A stretch of DNA of 64,000 nucleotides. Origin: Palsa-504 sp963790065. GTDB taxonomy: Bacteria; Actinomycetota; Actinomycetes; Streptosporangiales; Streptosporangiaceae. The first letter of the stretch is position 1, and every line of letters starts with the position of its first letter. The notes below the pieces were generated by a model that saw nothing but the letters and a program-made list of their open reading frames with translations, searched no databases and had not been told where the DNA came from. Both the position numbers and the translations under genes were made by a program. Positions 1-8,539 of the stretch are shown here, piece by piece. Location of the stretch: the NCBI GenBank assembly GCA_963790065.1, contig CAWBNK010000001.1, forward strand, positions 248,001 through 312,000, given 5' to 3'.

Positions 1-1217
1 TGGGCCTCGGCCAGCTCGGCGGACGGATCCGAGCCGGCCACGATGCCGCAGCCCGCGAACAGCCGGGCGGAGCGGCCGGATAGCTGGGCGCAGCGCAACG
101 CGATGCCCCATTCGCCGTTGCCTTCGGCGTCGACCCAGCCGACCGGGCCGGCGTACCGTTCCCGGTCCATGTGCTCGAGCTCGCGGATGAGCTCGAAAGC
201 GGCTCCGGTAGGAGTGCCGCACACCGCGGCGGTGGGATGAACGGCCGCGGCCAGCGCCAGCGCCGACCGGGGCGTCCCCGTGGGCGCGAGCGTGCCGCGC
301 ACCCGGGTGCCGAGATGTTGCAGGTTCGGCAGCTTCAGCAGGGCGGGCCTGGCCTCGACGTCGAGCGTGTCGCACAGCGGCCCCAGCGTGTCGCGCATCG
401 AGGCGACCGCGTAGCTGTGTTCCTCGGTGTTCTTGGCTGAGGCCAGCAGTTCCGCGCCGAGCGCCTCGTCTTCGGCGGGATTACCGCCGCGCGGCGTGGT
501 GCCGGCCAGGACCAGCGCGCTGACCTCACGCCCGGTCTGCTGGATGAGCAGTTCAGGAGTGGCGCCGACCATGCCGTCGCAGGCGAAGGTGTAGCACTCG
601 GGATAGCGGGCGGCCAGCCTGCGCAGCAGGATCCGCGGGTCGATGGGCTGGTCGGCGGTCGCATACAGGTCCCGGGCCAGCACCACCTTGCGCAGGCGGC
701 CCGCCTTGATCGCCGCTACCGCCGCGGCCACGGCCTGCTCCCACTGTGGCGCGGGCAGGCTGCCGTCGTGCCACCTGACGTTGCTGAGCGGATCCGGGAC
801 GGTGACCGGTTCCGGGCCGGACGGCTGGCCGGGACCGGTTACCGTGGTGAGCCAGGCCCGGCCGCGGCCGTCCCGGCCGAGCACGGTGCGCGGAATGATC
901 AGCACCGATCCTTCGGACGACGCGTCGAAGGTGAACGTCCCGAACGCGACGGGTCCTGAGCCCCGCACCCGGACCTGGTCGTCGACCTCGGCGGCGTCGA
1001 ACAGGTCCCGGAGCCACTTCTCCCCGGTGGTGAACCGGTCTTCCCCGGCCGGCAGCGTGATCCTGGCCGCCTCGCCCCAGCCCGCCAGTCCGGCGCCGCG
1101 GTGGACCCAGGCGTCGGCGTCTGGCTGGGCAAGCTGGGCGAGAAGGTCTCCGGAGTCGGGGACGGCGACGGTGCGGACGAGGAGCCGTCCGGCGTCCCGG
1201 CGGCTCAGCACCGCCAC
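1..1217 (-). CDS. menF: Isochorismate synthase (chorismate-binding family), 3' end outside the window
   Basis: Converts chorismate to isochorismate, the entry step of menaquinone (or salicylate-type) synthesis; cytoplasmic, Mg-dependent. About 405 codons are present and the frame is open to the window edge, so the C-terminus is missing. The chorismate-binding domain shows KVVLARDLYA, the HPTAAVCGTPT motif and a distal GWVDAEGNGEWGIALR segment, all typical of MenF/EntC. The start is inferred as GTG at 1217, because an in-frame TGA lies a few codons upstream; a second in-frame GTG at 1211 is the alternative. It begins 43 bases after the MMPL gene stop and may be cotranscribed with it. MenF cannot be separated from a siderophore EntC without its neighbours beyond the edge. 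Confidence 0.85.
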   Translation of the reverse strand, partial: MAVLSRRDAGRLLVRTVAVPDSGDLLAQLAQPDADAWVHRGAGLAGWGEAARITLPAGEDRFTTGEKWLRDLFDAAEVDDQVRVRGSGPVAFGTFTFDASSEGSVLIIPRTVLGRDGRGRAWLTTVTGPGQPSGPEPVTVPDPLSNVRWHDGSLPAPQWEQAVAAAVAAIKAGRLRKVVLARDLYATADQPIDPRILLRRLAARYPECYTFACDGMVGATPELLIQQTGREVSALVLAGTTPRGGNPAEDEALGAELLASAKNTEEHSYAVASMRDTLGPLCDTLDVEARPALLKLPNLQHLGTRVRGTLAPTGTPRSALALAAAVHPTAAVCGTPTGAAFELIRELEHMDRERYAGPVGWVDAEGNGEWGIALRCAQLSGRSARLFAGCGIVAGSDPSAELAEA

Positions 1218-1260
1218 GCTGCCGTCCGCGTCATCCGGTCACCCGCCACGAACCCATATT

Positions 1261-3516
1261 CTAGGTGCCGTGCGTGACTGCCTCGCCTTGCGGGGGGGTC
1301 ACAGGGGTCGTCCCCCCTGACTGGCGTTCCGGGTGCGCCAGCTTGCTCGGCCACCATATGTGCCGCCCGATGTCCAAGGTCAGCGAGGTCACGAGCACGG
1401 ACCTGACCACGATCGTGTCCAGCAAGACGCCCACCGCGACCGCGAACCCGATCTCGGTGAACTCGACCAGTGGCAGGGTGCCGAGGACGGCGAAGGTACC
1501 GGCCAGCACCAGACCGGCCGACGTGATCACGCCGCCGGTCGCGGCCAGGCCGGTCAGCGCCCCGCGGCGCGTCCCGGACCGGATGGATTCCTCGCGGACC
1601 CGGGTCATCAGGAAGATGTTGTAGTCAATGCCCAGCGCCACCAGGAACACGAAGACGAACAGCGGTACCGAGGTATCCGCGCCCGCGAACCCGAACACGT
1701 GACCGAAGAACAGCGAGGAGATGCCCAGCGCCGCGCCGAAAGACAGCACGACGGTGGCGATGAGCACCAGCGGCGCCACGATCGCCCGCAGCAGCAGGGA
1801 CAGGATGATGAGCACCACGCCGAGGATCAGCGGGATGAGCAGGTCCCGGTCATGGGCCGCGGCCGCCTCCACGTCTTTGTTGATGGCCGTGCCGCCGCCC
1901 ACCTTCGCGTCCGCGCCCGGGATGGCGTGAACCTTGGTCCGTATCTGGTCTACCAGCGTGTACGCGCCTGGGCTGTCTGGCGGGATCGCCATGGTGGCCT
2001 GCAGGAAGGCCAGCCCGTTCTGGGTGACCGGCTGGGTCACCGACGCGATGCCCGGCGTGGTGGCCAGCGTGTGCGCGACCTGGCCGGCGCTGGCCGCCGT
2101 GGAGATCACCTGGACCGGCTCACCGGAGCCAGCCGGGAAGTACTTGGCCAGCTCGTTCTGAGCGGTGATGGACGGCGGGGTGCCGCGGAAGGACTGCGCC
2201 GTGGTCAGCGTGCCGAACTTGAAGCCGATCAGGCCCATCGAGCCCGCCACGAGCAGCAAGGCGGTCACCAGCCACACCCGGCGCGGGCGGCGGCTGATGA
2301 GTTGCCCGACCCTGGCCCACAGGCCGCGGCTGGTCGGCTCGGCCGAGCCGTACGCCGGGCGGACCGGCCAGAACAGCCACCGGCCGAAGACCACGAGCAG
2401 CGCGGGCAGCAGCGTGACCATGGCGATCAGGCCCACGCCGATTCCGATGGCGGCCACCGGGCCCAGCCCGGAGATGTCGTTGGACTCGGCCGCCATCAGG
2501 CAGAGCATGCCGATCACGACGGTCAGCCCGCTGGCGATGATGGCCGGCCCGGCCCGGCGCAGGGCCACGGCCATGGCTTGATGCCGGTCGGTGTGCCTGC
2601 GCAGTTCCTCCCGGTATCTGGCGATCAGGAGCAGCGCGTAGTCGGTACTCGCGCCGATCACCAGCACGACCAGGATGCCGTCGCTCTGCCCGTTGACGGT
2701 CAGGTTCGCGTGCCGGGTGAGCTCATAGATCACCGCCTCGGCGGCGATCAGGGCCACTCCGGCCGACATGATGGGCAGTAGCCACAGGATCGGACTTCGG
2801 TAGGTCAGCAGCAACAGCACGATGACCACGCCCAGCGCGGAGTACAGCAGGGTGGAGTCGATCCCCTTGAAGATCTTGAGTTCATCGTTCGCGCTGGCCG
2901 CGGGACCGCCGATGTAGACGTTCAGCCCGTCGGCGTTCTTCGTCGCGGTGTTCTGGACGGTGGATATGAAGCCGCTCAGGTTGCTGTTGTAACCGAGATC
3001 TGAGCCGATCACGGTCTCGATCGCCTTGCCGTCCTTGGACACCACCGGCGGGGCTACCCGCCCGCCCACCACCGGCAGCGTGGCGAAGTAGCGCGCGTCC
3101 GCCTCTGCCTTGGCCCGGTCGGCCGCGGTGATGCCGCTGTCGCGCACGTAGACCACGAGCGCAGGGTTGTAGTTCTTGTTCTGGAAGATGGCCTGCTCGT
3201 TGAGTTCCTGAGTCGATTCGGCCGAGCCGGGCAGGTACGCCGACGCGTCGTTCTTCTCCGCGCCTTGCAGCTTGCCCGCCAGCCCGCCGGTCAGCGCCAC
3301 CACAAGCACCCAGAACGCGACGATCAGGTACTTGGACTTCCGGCCACAGACGATGCTGATGAGACGGCTGAAACCCCGTGGTCCCGGCGGCCTGCTGGCT
3401 CCGGTATCCGGCTCGATGTTGGTTTTCCTGTGCTGCGCCTCCCTGGTGTCCCCGTCCCCTGCGGGGACACCAGGACCTGGCGTGTTACGGGGCGCCCCCG
3501 TGGTGCCGCGTGCCAC
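1261..3516 (-). CDS. MMPL family RND-type transporter
   Basis: A 751-aa inner-membrane proton-driven transporter of the MMPL/RND superfamily, whose known members export lipids, glycolipids or drugs. An N-terminal cytoplasmic tail of about 60 residues precedes TM1 (YLIVAFWVLVVALTGGLAG), then a large extracytoplasmic loop. TM4 carries GASTDYALLLIARYREE and the second half carries the equivalent GIDYNIFLMTRVREES, giving the two-fold repeat and the Asp-Tyr pairs thought to relay protons. The start is GTG at 3516, with AGGAGG at 3522-3527. The 240-base gap upstream probably holds the promoter. The next gene downstream is the isochorismate synthase, 43 bases away. The substrate cannot be read from the sequence. 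Confidence 0.9.
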   Translation of the reverse strand: MARGTTGAPRNTPGPGVPAGDGDTREAQHRKTNIEPDTGASRPPGPRGFSRLISIVCGRKSKYLIVAFWVLVVALTGGLAGKLQGAEKNDASAYLPGSAESTQELNEQAIFQNKNYNPALVVYVRDSGITAADRAKAEADARYFATLPVVGGRVAPPVVSKDGKAIETVIGSDLGYNSNLSGFISTVQNTATKNADGLNVYIGGPAASANDELKIFKGIDSTLLYSALGVVIVLLLLTYRSPILWLLPIMSAGVALIAAEAVIYELTRHANLTVNGQSDGILVVLVIGASTDYALLLIARYREELRRHTDRHQAMAVALRRAGPAIIASGLTVVIGMLCLMAAESNDISGLGPVAAIGIGVGLIAMVTLLPALLVVFGRWLFWPVRPAYGSAEPTSRGLWARVGQLISRRPRRVWLVTALLLVAGSMGLIGFKFGTLTTAQSFRGTPPSITAQNELAKYFPAGSGEPVQVISTAASAGQVAHTLATTPGIASVTQPVTQNGLAFLQATMAIPPDSPGAYTLVDQIRTKVHAIPGADAKVGGGTAINKDVEAAAAHDRDLLIPLILGVVLIILSLLLRAIVAPLVLIATVVLSFGAALGISSLFFGHVFGFAGADTSVPLFVFVFLVALGIDYNIFLMTRVREESIRSGTRRGALTGLAATGGVITSAGLVLAGTFAVLGTLPLVEFTEIGFAVAVGVLLDTIVVRSVLVTSLTLDIGRHIWWPSKLAHPERQSGGTTPVTPPQGEAVTHGT

Positions 3517-3756
3517 GTCGTCCTCCTATTTAGCTGTATAGGTTCTGATCCAACACCTAGGAAATACGATGTATCGCGTTGTCTCCGGCTGTCAAGCTAT
3601 ATCTGGAAAGTGCCCGATTTCGCTCTGGGCGATCAGATCGCACGCGCATGAGCGGACTTTCCCCGTTGGTCCCCGGCCAGGCTAAGAGAGACCAGGTGCC
3701 GGAGCCAAGCGATTTTCTGCGCCTGGCCGGCTCAATGCCGGCCTCCGGCGGGCCCG

Positions 3757-5928
3757 TCAGAGCAGGGTGAGCTGCTCCGGTAGCGCGGGGGCCAGGGCCT
3801 CGGGCAAGGTCTGCGGATCAACCGGAGGGCGCTGAGCAGGCGCGGGCCCGGACCGGTCGGCCGGGCGGCGGCCGTGTCCGAAACCGGGCCGGGGCCGGCC
3901 GATGCCGTACTTGGCCGCGAGCTCGCGCACCTGACCCGAGATCCTGGCCTGGTAGGCCTTCGGGACGTAGGCGCCCTGGCCGTACAGATCGGTGTAGCGG
4001 CCGACCAGGCCGGGATGACAGGCCCGCAGCCAGCCGAAGAACCAGTCGCGGGTGCCCGGGCGCAGGTGCAGCACGATGGGCGTGACCTGCGTCGCGCCTG
4101 CGGCCGCGATCTGGCTGACGGCCGCCTCGAGCTGGGCGGGGGAGTCGGACAGGAACGGCACCACCGGCCCCATCAGCACCCCGCAGCCCAGCCCGCGCTC
4201 ATTCAGCGCCGCGCAGGCATCGAGCCGGCGGCCCGGAGCAGGCGTGCCCGGCTCGATAGATCGCCATAGCTCCTTGTCGACAAACCCCACCGAGACGTTC
4301 AGGCCCACGTCGGTGACCTCGGCCGCCTCGGCCAGCAGCTCGATATCGCGCAGGATCAGCGTGCCCTTGGTCAGGATCGAGAACGGGTTGGCCGCGTCCC
4401 TGAGCGCGCCGATGATGCCCGGCATGAGCTGGTACCGTCCCTCGGCTCGCTGGTAGCAGTCCACGTTGGTGCCCATGGCGATGTGCTCGCCCGGCCAGCC
4501 AGGCGAGGCCAGTTTCCTGCGGACCAGCTCGGGCGCGTTCACCTTGACCACCACCTTGGTGTTGAAGTCAGCGCCCGCGTCGAGGTCGAGGTAGGTGTGC
4601 GTGTTCCTGGCGAAGCAGTTGTGGCTCACCACGCCGTTGGCGATGAAGTCGCCGGTACCCGTGGTGATGTCGTACATCGGCACGTCCAGCCCGAGCGGCT
4701 CGATGGCCGCCACCCGGAGCCCGGCGTCGCTCTTGAGCGCCACGCCGTCCACGGAGCGCTTGCCGGTGATCGCGGGGTCGACGGCGTGCAGGAAGCGCAG
4801 CGCCGCCCTGAGCCCGCCGCGCAGCCGGATGGTGACGGGCCCGCCGGGCCGGGCCGGCCGTTCCACGACGAAATCGAAGCCGAGCGCCCCCAGGGAGGAC
4901 ACCGTCCGGCCGATGATCTCCAGATCGGGACTTCCGGTCCGCACGATCCCCTGGCTGCAGCTGCCCGCGGCATCGAACAGGCCGGCCAGGAAGCCCTTGC
5001 GCCAGTCCGGTGCCGGGTGCTCCGGCCAGCCGATCAGGCCCTCGACGGTCCGGACCTCATCGCGGCAGGCCGTCCCGATGGCCGTCATCTGCTGACTGCT
5101 GGCCGGCTCCTGGGTGAAGGTGGCCGGGGTGCAGCAGATGCCCAGGTCGGCCAGGTAACCGGCGGTCCTGGTCACCGCCTCGTGATGGGGCAGCGCCAGC
5201 CGGAACAGGTGGGCGCGGTCACCGTCGGGGTCGCACGCCGGGGAGGCGTCATGCCAAATGGTCCCGCCGCCGCGGATCATCCCGCACAGGTACCCGCGCC
5301 GGTAGGCGGCAGTGTCCTTGGGCGGCTCGGCGAAGCCGCCGACTCCGGCCAGCACGTCATGCGGGCTCAGGAACGGCCGCCGCACCTGGCCGCGTTCGGC
5401 AGCGGTCACGTGCCGCCAGCCGCGCTCGGTCAGGAAGCGATGATCGCCGCTGGTCAGGAACTGGGTGCCGTCTTCCAAGACGACCCGGTAGGCGGGCTTG
5501 ACCGTGGACCAGTGGGCCAGCACGGTGGTGACCGCGTACCGGCGGCGGATACCGCGCCGGACCGTGCCGTAGATCTGGTCGCCGGCCCGCACCTCGGCGA
5601 GCTGCTTGGTGCGGCCATCGGCCATCAGGATCGGCGTATCGCCCGCCATGCAGTACGTGCAGGCATGCTGGCAGCCCCGGTAGGGGTTGATGGTCCAGCG
5701 GAAGGACATCCGGGACGACTCGGGCACCCGGTTGACCACGGACTTGGCCTGGACCTCGAAGAAGGTCATGCCGCGGAAGCCGGGGGTGTCGAAGGTGCGG
5801 GCCACCGCCCCGCGCTCGATGAGCGGCACCGCCACGTCCCGGCGGGCCGGCGGGAACAGGGTGTCGCCGCCGGCGGCCTCCGCACCGGCGGCCAGCTCGT
5901 CGTCCAGCCGCAGATTATCCCAGCGCAT
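3757..5928 (-). CDS. Rv2578c family radical SAM protein carrying an in-frame intein
   Basis: 723 aa as translated: 378 aa of extein and 345 aa of intein. After splicing the radical SAM motif reads C86-x3-C90-x2-C, the ligands of a [4Fe-4S] cluster, in the context GCQHACTY-CFARNTH. The remainder (NVDCYQRAEGRYQLMPGI, SILTKGTLILRDIELL, LHLRPGTRDWFFGWL) matches my memory of the Rv2578c family, whose function is unknown. The intein lies immediately before the third cluster cysteine, so the unspliced precursor cannot build its cluster normally. I chose ATG 5928 (MRWDNLRL), like other family members; an upstream in-frame GTG at 5937 adds three residues. The gene is monocistronic as far as can be seen. 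Confidence 0.9.
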   Translation of the reverse strand: MRWDNLRLDDELAAGAEAAGGDTLFPPARRDVAVPLIERGAVARTFDTPGFRGMTFFEVQAKSVVNRVPESSRMSFRWTINPYRGCQHACTYCMAGDTPILMADGRTKQLAEVRAGDQIYGTVRRGIRRRYAVTTVLAHWSTVKPAYRVVLEDGTQFLTSGDHRFLTERGWRHVTAAERGQVRRPFLSPHDVLAGVGGFAEPPKDTAAYRRGYLCGMIRGGGTIWHDASPACDPDGDRAHLFRLALPHHEAVTRTAGYLADLGICCTPATFTQEPASSQQMTAIGTACRDEVRTVEGLIGWPEHPAPDWRKGFLAGLFDAAGSCSQGIVRTGSPDLEIIGRTVSSLGALGFDFVVERPARPGGPVTIRLRGGLRAALRFLHAVDPAITGKRSVDGVALKSDAGLRVAAIEPLGLDVPMYDITTGTGDFIANGVVSHNCFARNTHTYLDLDAGADFNTKVVVKVNAPELVRRKLASPGWPGEHIAMGTNVDCYQRAEGRYQLMPGIIGALRDAANPFSILTKGTLILRDIELLAEAAEVTDVGLNVSVGFVDKELWRSIEPGTPAPGRRLDACAALNERGLGCGVLMGPVVPFLSDSPAQLEAAVSQIAAAGATQVTPIVLHLRPGTRDWFFGWLRACHPGLVGRYTDLYGQGAYVPKAYQARISGQVRELAAKYGIGRPRPGFGHGRRPADRSGPAPAQRPPVDPQTLPEALAPALPEQLTLL
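4618..5652 (-). other. Intein coding segment with degenerate LAGLIDADG endonuclease
   Basis: Residues C93 to N437 of the host protein form a class 1 intein. The N-terminal block starts with the nucleophile Cys1 (CMAGDTPILMADGR), block B is SGDHRFLT with its conserved His, and the end is MYDITTGTGD...GVVSHN followed by Cys+1 of the host. All splicing residues (Cys1, block B His, penultimate His, terminal Asn, Cys+1) are present, so splicing should work. The two LAGLIDADG helices read LCGMIRGGG and LAGLFDAAG: the catalytic acidic position (eighth in the motif) is Gly in one and Ala in the other. The homing endonuclease is therefore probably inactive while the domain is retained. Confidence 0.9.
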
Positions 5929-6166
5929 GTTCGCCACGATAGAACGGTTTTTCGACTAGAGCAAGCTTGACATGGTTCCGTTCGTCATGAATATTTAGCG
6001 TGATCGTGGCGTAGGATGCGCAGCGAATCCGGCCATGACCGGTCAGTAGCGGATCTGGCGAACTTAAAAACAACCTAAGTACGAAGCTGGAACGATTGGA
6101 TAAAGGCCCGCTCCTGAGAGATAGTGAGAGGGTACTCACCAGGCGCGAGGCGTAGGGGGTGCCGGT

Positions 6167-6631
6167 ATGGCGCTGTCGATGGATGAGCAGCGCATGCTCG
6201 CGGAAATCGAGCGGCGGCTGTCGGCTGATGATCCCGGCCTGGCGTCGTGCCTGACGACCTTCCGGCGCCCAGGTCCGGCCACCGTGCTGCGCTCGCCCCG
6301 GGCGCGCATCATCGGCTCGCTGTTCACGGTCCTGCTGGTCGCGATGGTCTCCCTCATGGTCTACGCGATGATCCCGTTCCGCGCCCACATGGCCAAGACC
6401 AACCTCGCGCCGGCCGGCGGAGTGCCAGGGACTACCGCGATCACGGCCACCGGTACTCACCTGCCCGGGCAGCAGGCCAGCATCAGCGCGACCAGCAGCA
6501 TCAGCCCGACCACGCACGTGAGCAGCACCGGCCAGTCCAACCCCAGCGCGTCGGGCACGGTCTCAGGTAAGACCCCGGCGCCCCCGGTCAAGCACACCAG
6601 CGCGTCAGAGTCACCGCTGGCCAGCCCCTAG
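6167..6631 (+). CDS. DUF3040 domain-containing membrane protein
   Basis: A 154-aa actinobacterial protein. The N-terminus MALSMDEQRMLAEIERRL followed by DDPGLASCL is the DUF3040 signature. One clear membrane segment follows (IIGSLFTVLLVAMVSLMVYA, about residues 48-67), then a long Ser/Thr/Pro/Gly-rich tail of about 80 residues that should lie outside the membrane or be disordered. DUF3040 proteins usually have two adjacent TM segments; only one is convincing here and the tail is longer than I remember for the family. An AGGGGG stretch 8-13 bases upstream supports ATG 6167. No function is known. It ends five bases before the convergent unknown gene. Confidence 0.75.
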   Translation: MALSMDEQRMLAEIERRLSADDPGLASCLTTFRRPGPATVLRSPRARIIGSLFTVLLVAMVSLMVYAMIPFRAHMAKTNLAPAGGVPGTTAITATGTHLPGQQASISATSSISPTTHVSSTGQSNPSASGTVSGKTPAPPVKHTSASESPLASP

Positions 6632-6636
6632 TCGGG

Positions 6637-7146
6637 CTAGGCTAAGGATTCCCGCCAGAGCTGGACCAGATAGCGTTCCAGGCCCTCCAGGGTCCGCTTC
6701 TCCTGCTGGAACTCGTCGCTGAGCGGATTGCGGTGATGGTCGAACAGCGCGGCATACCGGCGAGTCACCACGTCGCGGTTGCCGGCGTAGACCCGCACCG
6801 AGTAGTCGCCCACCCCGCCCGCCAGTCGTAGCCCGTGCACCGCGGTGCCCGCCAGGCCCATGCTGATGCTCAGCTGCCCGCGCAGGTAGATGCTGCCCTT
6901 GGCTTCCTCATCCCAGGCGTCGCCGCAGGGCGGCGGGGCGCCGTCCCACTCCTCGAGCACCACCCGGACGTCGATGTCCTCCTGGAGGCTGCCGACCCAC
7001 AGTTGCTCACGGTTCGTGCTGATCAGCGCGCCGACCGGCGCCAGCGGGCCGCCGGGGGCATCGGGGTCCACGGCCGGGTCATGAATCCGGAACATCCTTC
7101 GCTCCGGCGTCACCGGGATAACCAGCTGCAGAAGCCTGCGGCTCAT
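6637..7146 (-). CDS. Hypothetical protein, unrecognised family
   Basis: 169 aa, and I do not recognise the family. There is no signal peptide or membrane segment. It alternates short hydrophobic strands with polar turns, which suggests a mostly beta fold, ending in a helical stretch (EFQQEKRTLEGLERYLVQLW). Charged and proline-rich turns (HDPAVDPDAPGGPLAP, EEWDGAPPPCGDAWDEE) interrupt it. A GAGGGGGG stretch just upstream of ATG 7146 supports the start, and codon use matches the neighbours, so it looks genuine. It is divergent from the P450 gene (154 bases between the starts) and convergent with the DUF3040 gene. Confidence 0.6.
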   Translation of the reverse strand: MSRRLLQLVIPVTPERRMFRIHDPAVDPDAPGGPLAPVGALISTNREQLWVGSLQEDIDVRVVLEEWDGAPPPCGDAWDEEAKGSIYLRGQLSISMGLAGTAVHGLRLAGGVGDYSVRVYAGNRDVVTRRYAALFDHHRNPLSDEFQQEKRTLEGLERYLVQLWRESLA

Positions 7147-7261
7147 GGTTCCCCCCTCGGCACGTTGATACCTCGCATAACGGACTGCTTAGCAAGCAAA
7201 TCTAGACCGCTGACTCACTCCGTGAGGACCGAACGGACTTTGAAATGCTGAACGTAGCCGC

Positions 7262-7289
7262 TTGACTACTGAATGCGTCGGCGTACCGT
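7262..7289 (+). promoter_or_regulatory. Possible promoter of the P450 gene, near-leaderless
   Basis: TTGACT at 7262-7267 and TACCGT at 7284-7289 are spaced by 16 bases. They would place the transcript start at about 7296-7300, almost on the ATG at 7300. No Shine-Dalgarno sequence precedes that ATG, which fits a leaderless message. The -10 match is weak, so this is tentative. Confidence 0.3.
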
Positions 7290-7299
7290 CATATGTGTT

Positions 7300-8523
7300 A
7301 TGACCATTGTGTCCGAACTTGACCTGCCCGCCTTCGATTATGCCGCACCTGACTTCTCGCCAGACCGCTACCACCAGCAGCTGGCCGGAATCCGTCGGCA
7401 AGGCTGGCTAGCCAAGTCGCCGCTCGCCTACATTGTGCTCGACCGCGACTCCGGTGAGTACTTCCTCAGGTCGAGGGCGACCGCGTTCCCCGGCCGCCAG
7501 ATCGCGGAGTTCTTCGGCATCAGCGACGGGCCGCTCGCGGAGCACATCGACGCCAACATCCTCAACCTCACCGGCGAGCAGCACCGGCGGCTGCGGGCCC
7601 TGGTTGGTCCGGCGCTCACGCCCCGGAAGGCGGATCAGTGGCGCCCGGTCATGCGCGGCTTCCTGGACCAGCTATGGCGCCCGGTCGCCGCGTCGGGCGG
7701 CTGTGACTTCGTGGCCGCGGTGGCCAGGTCGTACCCGTCGCTGACCATCGCCACCGTCCTGGGCGCGCCGCATCAGGACGCCGGGCGGCTGCAGGAGTGG
7801 TCCGGCTGGGTGCAGCGGCAGTTCGACATCCGGGCCCTGGGCAGCAACCGCGACGACATCGAGCGGGCCGTGACCGAGGTCCAGGATTACGTCACCGCGC
7901 TGCTCGAGGCCCGCCGCTCCGGGCCGGGCGAGGACCTGATCAGCGACCTGCTGGCCGCGCGTGACCAGGGAGACCGGCTGTCCGCCGCGGAGTGCGTGCA
8001 GCTCGTGGCGAACGTCCTGGCTGGCGGCATCGACACCACCTCCGCCCAGCTGGCCCACGCCATCAGGTTGCTTGCCGCGCGCCCCGGCCAGTGGGCGATG
8101 CTGGCCGCCGACCCGGGCCTGGCCCCGCGGGCCGTCGAGGAGGTGCTGCGCTTCGAGCCCGTCACGCCGTTCACGGCGCGGATCTGTCTGGACCAGGTCG
8201 AGCACCGCGGCGTGGTCTTCCCGCCCGGCACGATCGTGGCGGTCTGCGCCGAGCGCGCCAACCGAGAAGGCGCGGCCGGGGAGGACTTCGACATCACCGC
8301 CGCCCGCGACACCCGGCTGCTCACCTTCGGCGCGGGAACGCACTACTGCCTGGGCGCCAACCTGGCCCGAGCGGAACTAGAGGAGGCGCTGGCCTTCCTC
8401 GCGCCGCGGACACCCGGCCTGGCCCTGGACGGACCGCCGCAGCTGGACGGGGTCGAGGGCATCTACGGAATCGACAAGCTCCCGATCACCTGGTCGGCCC
8501 CGCCGGCCGCGGGCCGGACGTGA
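7300..8523 (+). CDS. Cytochrome P450
   Basis: A 407-aa soluble class I bacterial P450, a haem-thiolate monooxygenase needing a ferredoxin and reductase that are not encoded nearby. The I-helix oxygen-binding motif is AGGIDTTSAQL, the K-helix ExxR is in EEVLRFEP, and the haem loop is FGAGTHYCLGANLARAELEE with the Cys ligand. The start is taken as ATG 7300 (MTIVSELDLPAFDY); an in-frame ATG at 7273 would add nine residues untypical of the family. The MFS transporter gene starts 17 bases after the stop, so the two are probably cotranscribed, suggesting oxidation and export of one small molecule. The substrate is unknown. Confidence 0.93.
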   Translation: MTIVSELDLPAFDYAAPDFSPDRYHQQLAGIRRQGWLAKSPLAYIVLDRDSGEYFLRSRATAFPGRQIAEFFGISDGPLAEHIDANILNLTGEQHRRLRALVGPALTPRKADQWRPVMRGFLDQLWRPVAASGGCDFVAAVARSYPSLTIATVLGAPHQDAGRLQEWSGWVQRQFDIRALGSNRDDIERAVTEVQDYVTALLEARRSGPGEDLISDLLAARDQGDRLSAAECVQLVANVLAGGIDTTSAQLAHAIRLLAARPGQWAMLAADPGLAPRAVEEVLRFEPVTPFTARICLDQVEHRGVVFPPGTIVAVCAERANREGAAGEDFDITAARDTRLLTFGAGTHYCLGANLARAELEEALAFLAPRTPGLALDGPPQLDGVEGIYGIDKLPITWSAPPAAGRT

Positions 8524-8539
8524 CATAGGGGTTCGCGCG

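Noticed and set aside
3567..3576. Short palindrome CGATGTATCG upstream of the MMPL gene
   Set aside because: Only four paired bases per arm; no second copy or promoter geometry to support an operator.
4483..5970. A 495-codon open frame antisense to the radical SAM/intein gene
   Set aside because: Gly/Arg/His-rich composition without any domain, a typical antisense shadow of a GC-rich gene; the opposite strand has clear motifs throughout.
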